DNA of 64,000 nucleotides from NCBI RefSeq assembly GCF_014638915.1, contig NZ_BMFQ01000002.1:124001-188000 (forward strand), read 5' to 3'. A model generated the notes under the pieces. That model was not told the DNA's origin, ran no database searches, and saw only the letters and a program-made list of their open reading frames with translations. This DNA comes from Xanthomarina arctica (GTDB lineage Bacteria; Bacteroidota; Bacteroidia; Flavobacteriales; Flavobacteriaceae). Position numbers and translations under genes: made by a program. Of the stretch, positions 1 to 8,081 are shown one piece after another (the stretch's first letter is position 1; each line of letters opens with the position of its first letter).

Positions 1-2114
1 TGTGGATGGGAACTTTTCACTCAGTTTTTGCTAAAATATTGCGTTTTGAAGCAGATAGATTAGGCTATCCAAGTAATTTTACTATTTACGATACTCAAGA
101 TTCAGACAGATTAATTGCCTCTATCATTAAGGAGATGAATTTGGATAAAGAGCTTTATAAATACAAACAGATTCGCTCTAGAATTTCTTCATATAAAAAC
201 AATTTAATAACGGTTAAAGCTTATTCACAAAATCCAGAACTAAAGGAAGCAGATGCTATGGCAAGACGTCCAAAAATGGGCGAAATCTATAAAAATTATG
301 TAGACAGATGTTTTAAAGCTGGCGCCATGGATTTTGATGATCTATTATTAAAAACCAACGAGCTCTTAACACGTTTTCCTGAAGTTTTAGCCAAGTATCA
401 AGACAAGTTTCGTTACATTTTAGTGGATGAGTATCAAGATACAAACCATAGTCAGTATTTAATTGTTAGAGCTTTATCAGATCGCTTTCAAAATATTTGT
501 GTGGTTGGAGATGATGCTCAAAGTATTTATGCTTTCCGTGGTGCAAACATTAATAATATTTTGAATTTTCAAAAGGATTATGACGATGTGAAGCTTTTTA
601 GGTTAGAACAAAATTATCGTTCTACAAAAAATATTGTAAATGCCGCCAACTCCATAATTGATAAAAATCAAACAAAATTGGATAAGGTTGTTTGGACAGC
701 CAATGATGATGGAGCAAAAATAAAAGTCAACCGTTCTTTAACAGATGGAGATGAAGGCCGTTTTGTAGCCAGTTCCATTTTTGAGAATAAAATGCAAAAT
801 CAATTAAAGAATAGCGATTTTGCCATATTATATAGAACCAATGCACAATCTCGTGCCATGGAGGATGCCTTGAGAAAACGCGATATTCCTTATAGAATTT
901 ATGGCGGTTTATCCTTTTATCAACGTAAAGAAATTAAAGATGTCTTGTCCTATTTGCGCTTGGTGATAAATCCAGCCGATGAAGAGGCGTTAAAACGAGT
1001 TATTAATTATCCTGCTCGAGGGATTGGTCAAACAACGCTTGATAGATTAATAGTTGCAGCCAATGGTTATGAACGTTCTATTTTTGAGGTTCTTCAGAAT
1101 ATCGATAAGTTAGATCTCAATATCAATTCCGGAACTAAAAATAAATTAAGAGATTTCGTAACTACTATTGAAAGCTTTCAAGTTCTAAATAAAACGGCTA
1201 ACGCTTTTGAATTAGCAGAACACGTGACTAAGGCCACAGGTTTAATTAGAGAACTCAATAAAGATGGCACGCCAGAAGGCGTTGCTAAAATGGAAAATAT
1301 TGAGGAGCTTTTAAATGGTATCAAGGATTTTGTTGAAGGACAAAAAGAAATCGTAGATGCTACTGCATCCTTAGCTGAATTTTTAGAAGATGTGGCTCTT
1401 GCTACCGATTTAGATGCGGATAAGGGTGATGCAGATCATGTAGCGTTAATGACCATTCACTTAGCAAAAGGATTGGAATTTCCGTATGTATATATTGTTG
1501 GTTTGGAGGAAGATTTATTTCCAAGCGCCATGAGTATGAATACAAGAAGTGAGCTAGAGGAGGAGAGACGTTTGTTTTATGTAGCACTTACAAGAGCCGA
1601 AAAACAAGCTTATCTTACTTACGCCTTATCACGATACCGTTGGGGGAAATTAATAGATTCCGAACCAAGTCGTTTTATAGAAGAAATTGATGAAGAATTT
1701 CTAGATATTATTACGCCTATAGAAGAAAGACGCTTTAACCCAATGTTAGATGCAGATATTTTTGGAGATGATATTTCTGAAATTAAAAGACAGGCAAATG
1801 CGAATAAAATTCGATTTAAAAAACCAGTGCAGCCTACTTTTAAGAAAAAAGGAGCGGCAGCCGAGAAGACACCAGAAAAAACAATTATAAGCACGCCAAA
1901 AAACCTAAAACCAGTAAGTAAAGCTGGTGGAAACGTTAATTTATTTGATAGCAAGTTGACTGTAGGAAATATAGTAGAACATTTGCGTTTTGGCAAAGGT
2001 GAAGTTTTACAAATTGAAGGTGCAGGAAGTGACACCAAAGCGGAAATTAAGTTTGTAAATGGTGGCGTTAAAAAATTATTGTTACGCTTTGCTAAATTAG
2101 AAATTATAGGATAA
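1..2114 (+). CDS. uvrD: UvrD/PcrA-type superfamily 1 DNA helicase, 5' end outside window
   Basis: ATP-driven 3'-5' DNA helicase of the UvrD/PcrA family, acting in excision repair and in clearing blocked forks. The frame is open to the window edge, so the N-terminal Walker A part is missing and about 700 residues remain. Seen, counting from the Met at position 6: Walker B DEYQDTN (141-147), GDDAQSIYAFRGA (about 168-180), QNYRSTK (about 204), TIHLAKGLEFP (about 480) and YVALTRAE (about 525). The last 50 residues hold a Tudor-like tail with HLRFGKGEV, usual for PcrA-type proteins. The stop lies 3 bp from the stop of the convergent esterase gene, with no terminator between. The family assignment is firm; the choice between UvrD and PcrA is only naming. 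Confidence 0.95.
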   Translation, partial: WMGTFHSVFAKILRFEADRLGYPSNFTIYDTQDSDRLIASIIKEMNLDKELYKYKQIRSRISSYKNNLITVKAYSQNPELKEADAMARRPKMGEIYKNYVDRCFKAGAMDFDDLLLKTNELLTRFPEVLAKYQDKFRYILVDEYQDTNHSQYLIVRALSDRFQNICVVGDDAQSIYAFRGANINNILNFQKDYDDVKLFRLEQNYRSTKNIVNAANSIIDKNQTKLDKVVWTANDDGAKIKVNRSLTDGDEGRFVASSIFENKMQNQLKNSDFAILYRTNAQSRAMEDALRKRDIPYRIYGGLSFYQRKEIKDVLSYLRLVINPADEEALKRVINYPARGIGQTTLDRLIVAANGYERSIFEVLQNIDKLDLNINSGTKNKLRDFVTTIESFQVLNKTANAFELAEHVTKATGLIRELNKDGTPEGVAKMENIEELLNGIKDFVEGQKEIVDATASLAEFLEDVALATDLDADKGDADHVALMTIHLAKGLEFPYVYIVGLEEDLFPSAMSMNTRSELEEERRLFYVALTRAEKQAYLTYALSRYRWGKLIDSEPSRFIEEIDEEFLDIITPIEERRFNPMLDADIFGDDISEIKRQANANKIRFKKPVQPTFKKKGAAAEKTPEKTIISTPKNLKPVSKAGGNVNLFDSKLTVGNIVEHLRFGKGEVLQIEGAGSDTKAEIKFVNGGVKKLLLRFAKLEIIG

Positions 2115-2117
2115 GTT

Positions 2118-2984
2118 TTAATCGAAATGTGTTTCAATAAAGGCTTTTAGCTTGATGCTTGTATCGAGTAAATCTAATCCAGTCCAACCATGTCCACCGT
2201 TTGGATATAGGGTGAATTCATTGGTTACACCCAAAACATCAAGCTTGTCTCTCATGTCGGTTCCTTGAGTTGTAGGAACTAAAGGGTCTAAGGCTCCATA
2301 AAACAAAATAGTAGGAGGAGCAGTAGCGGTAACTCTATGATACGGACTTACTTCCTCTAGGTGTTCTGTAGTTGCTTCTATACCATATAAATCCAACATA
2401 GCTTGTAACTCTGGGTTGGTGTTATTCAAGTAAGCAGGGTCTGTAAAGTTTGTGGGTCCAACAATACTACAAACCATGTCTATATTGTTTTCGGTATCAA
2501 AAGCATAGCTCCATAATAAAGATAAATGTGCACCGGCACTTGCTCCAATAAAACCAAAATCGTCATCAATAATGTAGTAATTTTGATTTGTTTTTAAATA
2601 ATTTATTACAGACGTAATATCGTTAAGTTGCATTGGGTAAGGCTGATTATCCGGGTTGGCAAGCCTATAATTTATATTTACAATGGCCATATTTGGAAAT
2701 TCACTTCTAATGAAATCCCGAAAACCGTTCATGTCGGTTTTGTCACCAGCAGACCAACCGCCACCATGAACTAAAATCATTACTTCGGTATCAAAGTTTC
2801 TATTAGCAGGGAGATAAATATCGAATCGTTGGTCGTTGTCTGGCCCATAAGACACATTTAATTCTTGGTAGTATTCTGAAGAATCCAAACTAATTACAGA
2901 TGTGTTGTCATTGTCATCTGTAGAGCAAGAAATAAAAGAAATAATAAGAATAAGTACAAATAAGTAGTGTTTAATGACCTTCAT
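2118..2984 (-). CDS. alpha/beta hydrolase lipoprotein (esterase/lipase, BD-FAE-like)
   Basis: Probable carboxylesterase or deacetylase anchored in the envelope. The first 20 residues form an SPII signal ending in ISC (Cys20), followed by an acidic STDDNDN spacer. The fold shows HGGGW (73-77), the oxyanion-hole motif of hormone-sensitive-lipase-like esterases, and a nucleophile elbow GASAG with Ser149. The Asp is probably in the ALDPLVP segment and the His in GGHGW near the C-terminus. Length (288 aa) fits the family. It ends tail to tail with the helicase gene and diverges from the YrdC-like gene at 3039. Substrate is unknown; acylated sugars or xenobiotic esters are both possible. Confidence 0.85.
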   Translation of the reverse strand: MKVIKHYLFVLILIISFISCSTDDNDNTSVISLDSSEYYQELNVSYGPDNDQRFDIYLPANRNFDTEVMILVHGGGWSAGDKTDMNGFRDFIRSEFPNMAIVNINYRLANPDNQPYPMQLNDITSVINYLKTNQNYYIIDDDFGFIGASAGAHLSLLWSYAFDTENNIDMVCSIVGPTNFTDPAYLNNTNPELQAMLDLYGIEATTEHLEEVSPYHRVTATAPPTILFYGALDPLVPTTQGTDMRDKLDVLGVTNEFTLYPNGGHGWTGLDLLDTSIKLKAFIETHFD

Positions 2985-3038
2985 AAAAGATTTAATTAAT
3001 TACTTTGTATAAGTTAACGAATTTTTAAGAGAAATAGT

Positions 3039-3659
3039 ATGGCTGAGTTTATTAAAATTTACGAAGAGAATCCGAACCCAAAAGAGATAGCGAAGGTTGT
3101 CAAGGTTCTGAGAGCGGGAGGGTTGATCATTTATCCTACAGATACTGTTTATGGTTTAGGTTGCGATATTAACAATCTAAAAGCTTTAGAACGTGTTGCT
3201 AGAATTAAAAATGTGAAATTGGAACAGTCTAATTTCTCATTTATTTGTGAAGATTTAAGTAATTTAAGTGATTATGTTAAACAAATTGACACAACTACTT
3301 TCAAAATATTGAAAAGAGCACTTCCTGGTCCGTATACTTTTATTCTTCCTGGAGCAAAATCCTTACCACATCCATTTAAAAAGAAGAAAACCGTAGGTAT
3401 CCGTGTTCCAAACAATAGCATTGCTATAGAAATAGTGAAGCAATTAGGGAATCCAATAATTTCCACATCTATTCGTGATGAAGATGAGGTTCTGGAGTAT
3501 ACTACAGATCCTGAACTTATTTATGAAAAATGGCAAAACCTAGTAGAATTGGTTATTGATGCTGGTTATGGCGATAATCTGGCTTCAACCATTATTGATC
3601 TTTCTGAAGAAGAGCCTATTATTGTTAGAGAAGGAAAAGGAAGCTTGGAGATTTTCTAA
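3039..3659 (+). CDS. YrdC/Sua5/YciO-family protein (closest to YciO)
   Basis: Member of the TsaC/Sua5/YciO family, whose TsaC and Sua5 branches make threonylcarbamoyl-AMP for tRNA t6A37. Seen: GGLIIYPTDTVYGLGCD (27-43), PGPYTFIL (about 96-103), VGIRVPNN (119-126) and a C-terminal REGKG. The segment that should read like KRP..PL is IKNVKLEQSNFS, and the SAN-type motif is replaced by STSIRD. By recalled sequence this matches Escherichia coli YciO much better than TsaC. The 206-residue length also fits YciO and leaves no Sua5 C-terminal domain. Automatic naming as L-threonylcarbamoyladenylate synthase may therefore overstate its role. A bidirectional terminator follows. Confidence 0.85.
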   Translation: MAEFIKIYEENPNPKEIAKVVKVLRAGGLIIYPTDTVYGLGCDINNLKALERVARIKNVKLEQSNFSFICEDLSNLSDYVKQIDTTTFKILKRALPGPYTFILPGAKSLPHPFKKKKTVGIRVPNNSIAIEIVKQLGNPIISTSIRDEDEVLEYTTDPELIYEKWQNLVELVIDAGYGDNLASTIIDLSEEEPIIVREGKGSLEIF

Positions 3660-3687
3660 TTAATTAACTGCCTAAAATAAATCATAA

Positions 3688-3722
3688 AAAAAAAGCTCAA
3701 TCGTAAGATTGAGCTTTTTTAA
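3688..3722. terminator. bidirectional intrinsic terminator
   Basis: Perfect 12-bp stem AAAAGCTCAATC / GATTGAGCTTTT with a GTAA loop, A-rich on the left and T-rich on the right. It works in both directions for the convergent YciO-like and OmpA-family genes. Confidence 0.9.
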
Positions 3723-3741
3723 TATATGGACTTAAAACTGA

Positions 3742-4581
3742 TTATTTACCACCAGCTTCAAGGTTCTTCATTTCTTTTTCAATCATGTCGTAGAATTGAT
3801 CGATTTTAGGAAGTACAACAATACGTGTACGTCTGTTTGTCGCTCTATTTTCCGCAGTATCATTAGGTACTAAAGGAGAATAGTGACTACGTCCAGCAGC
3901 TATCAACTGAGCAGGATTAACATTTAAATCAATTAAAACTCTTACAATAGAAGTTGCACGTTTAACACTTAAATCCCAGTTGTCAATTAATGGTGGTTTG
4001 TTGTAAGGTACATCATCTGTATATCCTTCAACCATACATTCAAAATCAGGTTTGCTATTTACAACCTTAGCTACTTTTGCAAGAACTTCTTTTGCTCTAG
4101 TAGTTACGTCGTAGCTACCACTTTTAAATAATAATTTATCTGCGATAGAAATAAATACAACACCTTTTTCAACATTAATTTCAATGTCTGGATCGTTAAT
4201 ACCTACTTCACGTTTTAAACTTGTAACCAATGCAAGGGTTACACTGTCTTTTTGAGTTAACGCATCTTGTAAACGGTTGATTTTTAATTCTTTTTCTTTA
4301 ATACTTTCTAATGTTTTTTCAACATTACTAGCACCTTTCGAAGATAAAATAGTTAAGTTATCATTGTTTTTACGCAAATCTGCTACTTGTTCTTCTAAAG
4401 CTTTAGATCTAGCTGTTGCAGATGCTTTTTCTTCTAAACAAGAGTTTAATTTAACTGTTGCAGTGTTTAATAAATCTTGTGTGCTTTTTTGTTTAGCTTC
4501 TAAGTCGGTATATTCTTTTTTAGAGACACACGAACCTAATAAAAATAAGGCGAATACGCCTAATATCATTGTTTTTTTCAT
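3742..4581 (-). CDS. OmpA-family peptidoglycan-associated lipoprotein with coiled coil
   Basis: Outer membrane lipoprotein that likely tethers the outer membrane to peptidoglycan. Seen: SPII signal with lipobox LLGSC (Cys18), a long heptad-rich region (about 22-115, Lys/Glu/Leu/Gln rich) predicted as coiled coil, then an OmpA_C domain. That domain carries VEGYTDDVPY, NWDLSVKRA and NRATNRRTRIVV, the last being the usual meso-diaminopimelate-binding signature. Length (279 aa) is normal for flavobacterial OmpA lipoproteins. It is a single gene; on the minus strand a TAATTTTG box lies at 4626-4619, but no clear -33 element accompanies it. Confidence 0.92.
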   Translation of the reverse strand: MKKTMILGVFALFLLGSCVSKKEYTDLEAKQKSTQDLLNTATVKLNSCLEEKASATARSKALEEQVADLRKNNDNLTILSSKGASNVEKTLESIKEKELKINRLQDALTQKDSVTLALVTSLKREVGINDPDIEINVEKGVVFISIADKLLFKSGSYDVTTRAKEVLAKVAKVVNSKPDFECMVEGYTDDVPYNKPPLIDNWDLSVKRATSIVRVLIDLNVNPAQLIAAGRSHYSPLVPNDTAENRATNRRTRIVVLPKIDQFYDMIEKEMKNLEAGGK

Positions 4582-4675
4582 AATGTTTTCAGTTTTTAGA
4601 TGTTCTTAATTAACAGTCCAAAATTATACAAAAGAAAGTAAGATTAAACATGTATTAACAAAAATTTTAACAGTT

Positions 4676-5665
4676 TTATAAACAATTGAACTTCTTATAG
4701 TTATTTACATAGTAAGACCAAACAATAGACCTTTTATTATAGTAGTTTTCGAGTTGTTTTAACTGGCTTCGTTGTTTTAAAAGTCTAGGTAATGAGGCAT
4801 AAAAGCTTATATGAGCTTTAAGAATGGCCAAGACATATAATGGTTTTAATTCGAAAAGAAATTTTATGCTTGCTACGCCATCTAATAAAAGTCTAATTAA
4901 TAACAAAAAGAACACATGACCACCAGCATTTTTAACCAAGGTAAACAAGCTATTCCTAAAGTTTAAATAGGTTTTTTTCGGATTTGTATTTTGCAGTGTA
5001 GCACCACCAACGTGATATATGGTTGAACTGCCGACATAAGTTGTTTTATAACCTAGATTGAAAGCTCTCCAACACAGATCAATTTCTTCCATGTGAGCAA
5101 AAAAAGCTTCATCAAAACCGTTTAAGGCTGTAAAAACATCTTTTCTTATAAAGAAACAGGCTCCTGAAGCCCAGAATATTTCGGCCTTGTCATTATATTG
5201 ATCAAGGTCCTTTTCTATAGTATCAAAAATACGACCTCTGCAATATGGGTAACCAAATTTATCTATAAAACCACCTGCAGCGCCAGCATATTCAAAAGAA
5301 TTCTTGTTTTTGTAATCTAATATTTTTGGTTGAATGATGGCTGTTTCTTTATTGTTTTCAAATGTCTCTAATATAGATGTTAGCCAGTTTTTAGTAACTT
5401 CCACATCGCTATTTAATAAACAATAAATGTCTTCATCTACCTGTTTTAAAGCATCGTTATAACCTTTGGCGTAACCTCCATTTTCTTTATTCTGAATAAT
5501 TTTGACACTTGGAAAGTTTTCAATTATATAAGAAACTGAATCGTCTGTCGACGCATTATCTGCTACATATATAATAGCATCCGAAGAATATGCCATAACA
5601 GAAGGCAAGAATTGTTCTAGCAAAGCTTTTCCATTCCAATTTAATATAATGATAGCTATTTTCAT
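4676..5665 (-). CDS. GT2-family glycosyltransferase
   Basis: GT-A-fold family 2 glycosyltransferase that probably extends a cell-surface glycan on the cytoplasmic face. Seen: N-terminal IIILNWNG, the nucleotide-binding ADNASTDDS near residue 40, a DxD-like LLNSDVEV, and the rhamnosyltransferase-like GFDEAFFAHMEEIDLCWR. A hydrophobic stretch near residues 235-265 suggests membrane association. Its start overlaps the stop of the HsdR_N-like gene by 4 bp (ATGA), so the two are likely translated together. Donor and acceptor cannot be read from the sequence. Confidence 0.9.
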   Translation of the reverse strand: MKIAIIILNWNGKALLEQFLPSVMAYSSDAIIYVADNASTDDSVSYIIENFPSVKIIQNKENGGYAKGYNDALKQVDEDIYCLLNSDVEVTKNWLTSILETFENNKETAIIQPKILDYKNKNSFEYAGAAGGFIDKFGYPYCRGRIFDTIEKDLDQYNDKAEIFWASGACFFIRKDVFTALNGFDEAFFAHMEEIDLCWRAFNLGYKTTYVGSSTIYHVGGATLQNTNPKKTYLNFRNSLFTLVKNAGGHVFFLLLIRLLLDGVASIKFLFELKPLYVLAILKAHISFYASLPRLLKQRSQLKQLENYYNKRSIVWSYYVNNYKKFNCL

Positions 5666-6108
5666 TTGCTGTATTCTGGTAATTCTTTTAAAAAGTGATA
5701 ACGTTCGTCCTTAAAATCCATCTGACAATAATAATGATTTAATCCATTAGTAACCATCAAATAAGTTGCCTTTAAAGCTAAATTGTATTGTGCAATTTGA
5801 TCGAAAGTACTTTGACCGATTGGTATTTGCGGTGCTTTGCATTCTACTATAATATGAATAGAACCATCTGAATTAAAAACTACAATATCATATCGTTTTT
5901 TTAAACCATTCACTTTTAACTCTTTTTCAACATTAATTAAAGAAATCGGATAGTTCATTTCCAAAATCAAATATTGAATGCAATGTTGACGTACCCATTC
6001 TTCCGGTTGTAAAATCACGAATTTTTTACGAATACAATCGAAAATAGATATTTTATTTTCGCTATTTTTGAATCGAAATGGAAACTTTGGAAAATGGAGC
6101 TCTTGCAT
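5662..6108 (-). CDS. small protein with HsdR N-terminal-like nuclease domain
   Basis: A 148-residue protein resembling the N-terminal nuclease domain of type I restriction enzymes (HsdR_N). A PD-(D/E)xK core is visible: Asp74 in RYDIVVF and Glu89-Cys-Lys91 in IIVECKAP, then a QIAQYNLAL helix. No helicase, HsdM or HsdS partner is nearby, so it is not a restriction system. Stand-alone copies next to holA are common in Flavobacteria as far as I recall. It shares a 4-bp overlap with the downstream glycosyltransferase and diverges from holA. Its function is unknown; a DNA-maintenance nuclease is a guess from fold and neighbour. Confidence 0.8.
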   Translation of the reverse strand: MQELHFPKFPFRFKNSENKISIFDCIRKKFVILQPEEWVRQHCIQYLILEMNYPISLINVEKELKVNGLKKRYDIVVFNSDGSIHIIVECKAPQIPIGQSTFDQIAQYNLALKATYLMVTNGLNHYYCQMDFKDERYHFLKELPEYSK

Positions 6109-6197
6109 TAAGGCAAATAGATTTTTTTCAAAGTTAATCTACTATAATCAATTACCAAACACCATGAGTGATTTTTGGATTTTGGTATTTTAATTTG

Positions 6198-6217
6198 CCT
6201 GCCTGACGGTAGGCAGG
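6198..6217. repeat. palindromic repeat CCTGCCT...AGGCAGG before holA
   Basis: Perfect 7-bp arms CCTGCCT (6198-6204) and AGGCAGG (6211-6217) around GACGGT, followed by GAAT. The same arms and flank occur inside cusA at 41449-41469. It sits 14 bp before the TTG start of holA, so it would form a hairpin in the leader. Confidence 0.8.
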
Positions 6218-6231
6218 GAATTTAATTTATT

Positions 6232-7236
6232 TTGGACGAAGTCAAACAAATAGTATTAGATATTAAGAACAGAAAGTTCCGACCTATTTATTTTTTAATG
6301 GGAGAGGAGCCATATTATGTCGATAATATTTCGAAATATATTGAAAACAATGTCCTTTCTGAAGAAGAAAAAGGCTTTAATCAGATGGTGTTGTATGGTC
6401 GCGATGTGACTATAGAAGATGTTGTTGGGCAAGCCAAGCGTTATCCAATGATGTCCGAATATCAAGTGGTTATTGTAAAAGAAGCTCAGGATTTAGCTAG
6501 AACTATAGAAAAATTAGTAGATTATGCGGAAAATCCACAGCCTTCCACCATATTGGTTTTAAATTACAAGTACAAAACCATTGATAAACGTAAAAAACTA
6601 TACAAGACTCTAAAGAAATCTGGGGTTGTTTTTGAAAGTAAAAAACTATATGATAACCAAATCGGGGATTGGATTAGTCGTGTTTTGTCAGGACAGAATT
6701 ATACCATTGCCCCAAAAGCATCTCAAATGCTTGCTGAATTTTTAGGAACAGATTTAAGTAAAATTTCCAACGAGTTGGATAAACTTAAAATAATCCTTCC
6801 TAAAGGAACTCAAATTACACCTGAGCATATTGAGTTAAATATTGGGATTAGTAAAGATTACAACAATTTCGAATTGCAAAAAGCTGTAGGAGCAAGAGAT
6901 TTTTTAAAAGCAAATCAGATTATTAAATATTTTGGTGAGAACCCAAAAGACAATCCAATGGTTGTTACCGTATCCTTATTATTTAGCTTCTTTTCTAAGG
7001 TGTTACATTTACATGGTTTGAATGATAAATCGCCAAGGAGCGTCAGTACAGCTTTAAAAATTAATCCGTATTTCGCTAATGAATATATTGCAACTTCTAG
7101 AAATTATCCCATGAGAAAAGTAAGTGGTATAATTGCTACGTTAAGGGAGTTTGATGTAAAAAGCAAAGGTGTTGGATCTAATGCTGTGAAACAAGGAGAT
7201 TTGTTGAAAGAAATGATTGTAAGAATAATGAACTAA
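6232..7236 (+). CDS. holA: DNA polymerase III subunit delta
   Basis: Clamp-loader delta subunit, which opens the beta sliding clamp for the replicative polymerase. The 334-residue length, the N-terminal RPIYFLMGEEPYYVDN and the GTDLSKISNELDKL helix are typical of bacterial HolA. The chosen start is TTG: translation from it begins MDEVKQIV, the form expected from relatives, and no ATG precedes the conserved FLMGEEPYY. The start lies 14 bp downstream of a palindromic repeat, which may weaken translation. The stop overlaps the cupin gene start by one base (TAATG), indicating coupling. Confidence 0.93.
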   Translation: MDEVKQIVLDIKNRKFRPIYFLMGEEPYYVDNISKYIENNVLSEEEKGFNQMVLYGRDVTIEDVVGQAKRYPMMSEYQVVIVKEAQDLARTIEKLVDYAENPQPSTILVLNYKYKTIDKRKKLYKTLKKSGVVFESKKLYDNQIGDWISRVLSGQNYTIAPKASQMLAEFLGTDLSKISNELDKLKIILPKGTQITPEHIELNIGISKDYNNFELQKAVGARDFLKANQIIKYFGENPKDNPMVVTVSLLFSFFSKVLHLHGLNDKSPRSVSTALKINPYFANEYIATSRNYPMRKVSGIIATLREFDVKSKGVGSNAVKQGDLLKEMIVRIMN

Positions 7237-7601
7237 TGAAGAAATTACTATTTATATTTATTTGTGTGTCTTTTTTTTCCTGTAAACAGGAATCTAAACT
7301 TCCAGACCCTTTAGAGGCTGGATGGGAAGGAGAAAGCGTGTGCGAGGTTATTCATGAAGATGATAAAACCCGGATTTTAAAATGTACTTTTCCGCCAGGA
7401 GTAGGTCATGAAAAACACGAACACCAACCACATTTTGGTTATACCTTGCAAGGAGGGACTTTTAAAATTACAGATTCAAAGGGTACAAAAACAATAAACG
7501 TAAAAACAGGAACTACGTGGCATAAAGATGTTGTGAGTGAACATGAAGTTTTAAATGTTGGTGATAGTACGTCTGTTTATTTAATTATAGAAAGTAAGTA
7601 G
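7236..7601 (+). CDS. cupin-fold lipoprotein
   Basis: Small (121 aa) SPII lipoprotein with lipobox FFSC (Cys16) and a single cupin domain. The metal-site motifs are visible: a GHEKHEHQPH cluster for the first cupin box and a WHKDVVSEHEV segment for the second. This points to a metal-binding envelope protein rather than a cytoplasmic sensor. It is coupled to holA by a one-base overlap and ends 1 bp before the convergent gene at 7603. A substrate cannot be inferred; it could be an isomerase, a dioxygenase or a plain binding protein. Confidence 0.8.
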   Translation: MKKLLFIFICVSFFSCKQESKLPDPLEAGWEGESVCEVIHEDDKTRILKCTFPPGVGHEKHEHQPHFGYTLQGGTFKITDSKGTKTINVKTGTTWHKDVVSEHEVLNVGDSTSVYLIIESK

Positions 7602-7602
7602 T

Positions 7603-8079
7603 TTACTCTTCTAATTCTTCTATAGCTAGATTATAATCATATTGTAAATCTTCATGCAAGGTCCCAACTATTTTTTTAATAGTTAAAATCTGTCTGTCAT
7701 AAATATTTGTAAGCGTGACATTTCTTTTTATAGAAGGTTTAAAATCTTTCAATTTATTACAGAAATAGAGTAGGAGTTCGACTTCTGTTTCTTTTTTAAG
7801 TGAATATCTAGCATATTTTTTTATGATACGTAGAATCTTGCGAACACTCTTTTTAATGTAAAAATAGCTGTCAGTATTAATGGTTTCAAACTGAACATCT
7901 ATTTCCTGTTTAACAGCTTCGATGTAACCAGATTCGTCATGAGATTCGAATAACAAATAAGTAAGAAGCTCCTTGTTTTCTTTTTTAAAACGAGATAAAC
8001 GCAAGCATAATTCCACGAGTTCTTCTGTGGAATTATGCTTCAATTCATCCTTAAGCTGTTTAACAGTCGCTGTTTTCAT
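7603..8079 (-). CDS. conserved hypothetical protein, helical
   Basis: I do not recognise a characterised family. The 158 residues are Lys/Glu/Leu rich and predicted helical, with no signal peptide, membrane segment or catalytic motif; a central stretch is strongly basic (KKSVRKILRIIKKYARY). It lies 2 bp downstream of the 477-residue exported protein gene in the same direction, so the two are probably co-transcribed. The sequence resembles unnamed flavobacterial proteins that I recall only vaguely. The start is an ATG with a consistent frame throughout. Confidence 0.7.
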   Translation of the reverse strand: MKTATVKQLKDELKHNSTEELVELCLRLSRFKKENKELLTYLLFESHDESGYIEAVKQEIDVQFETINTDSYFYIKKSVRKILRIIKKYARYSLKKETEVELLLYFCNKLKDFKPSIKRNVTLTNIYDRQILTIKKIVGTLHEDLQYDYNLAIEELEE

Positions 8080-8081
8080 AA

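Noticed and set aside
1402-2137. Minus-strand frames inside the helicase gene
   Set aside because: Overlapped fully by the conserved UvrD/PcrA coding sequence, with no family motif in the shadow frames.
5662-6108. Possible type I restriction-modification locus
   Set aside because: Only a 148-residue nuclease-like domain is present; no helicase, methylase or specificity gene is nearby.
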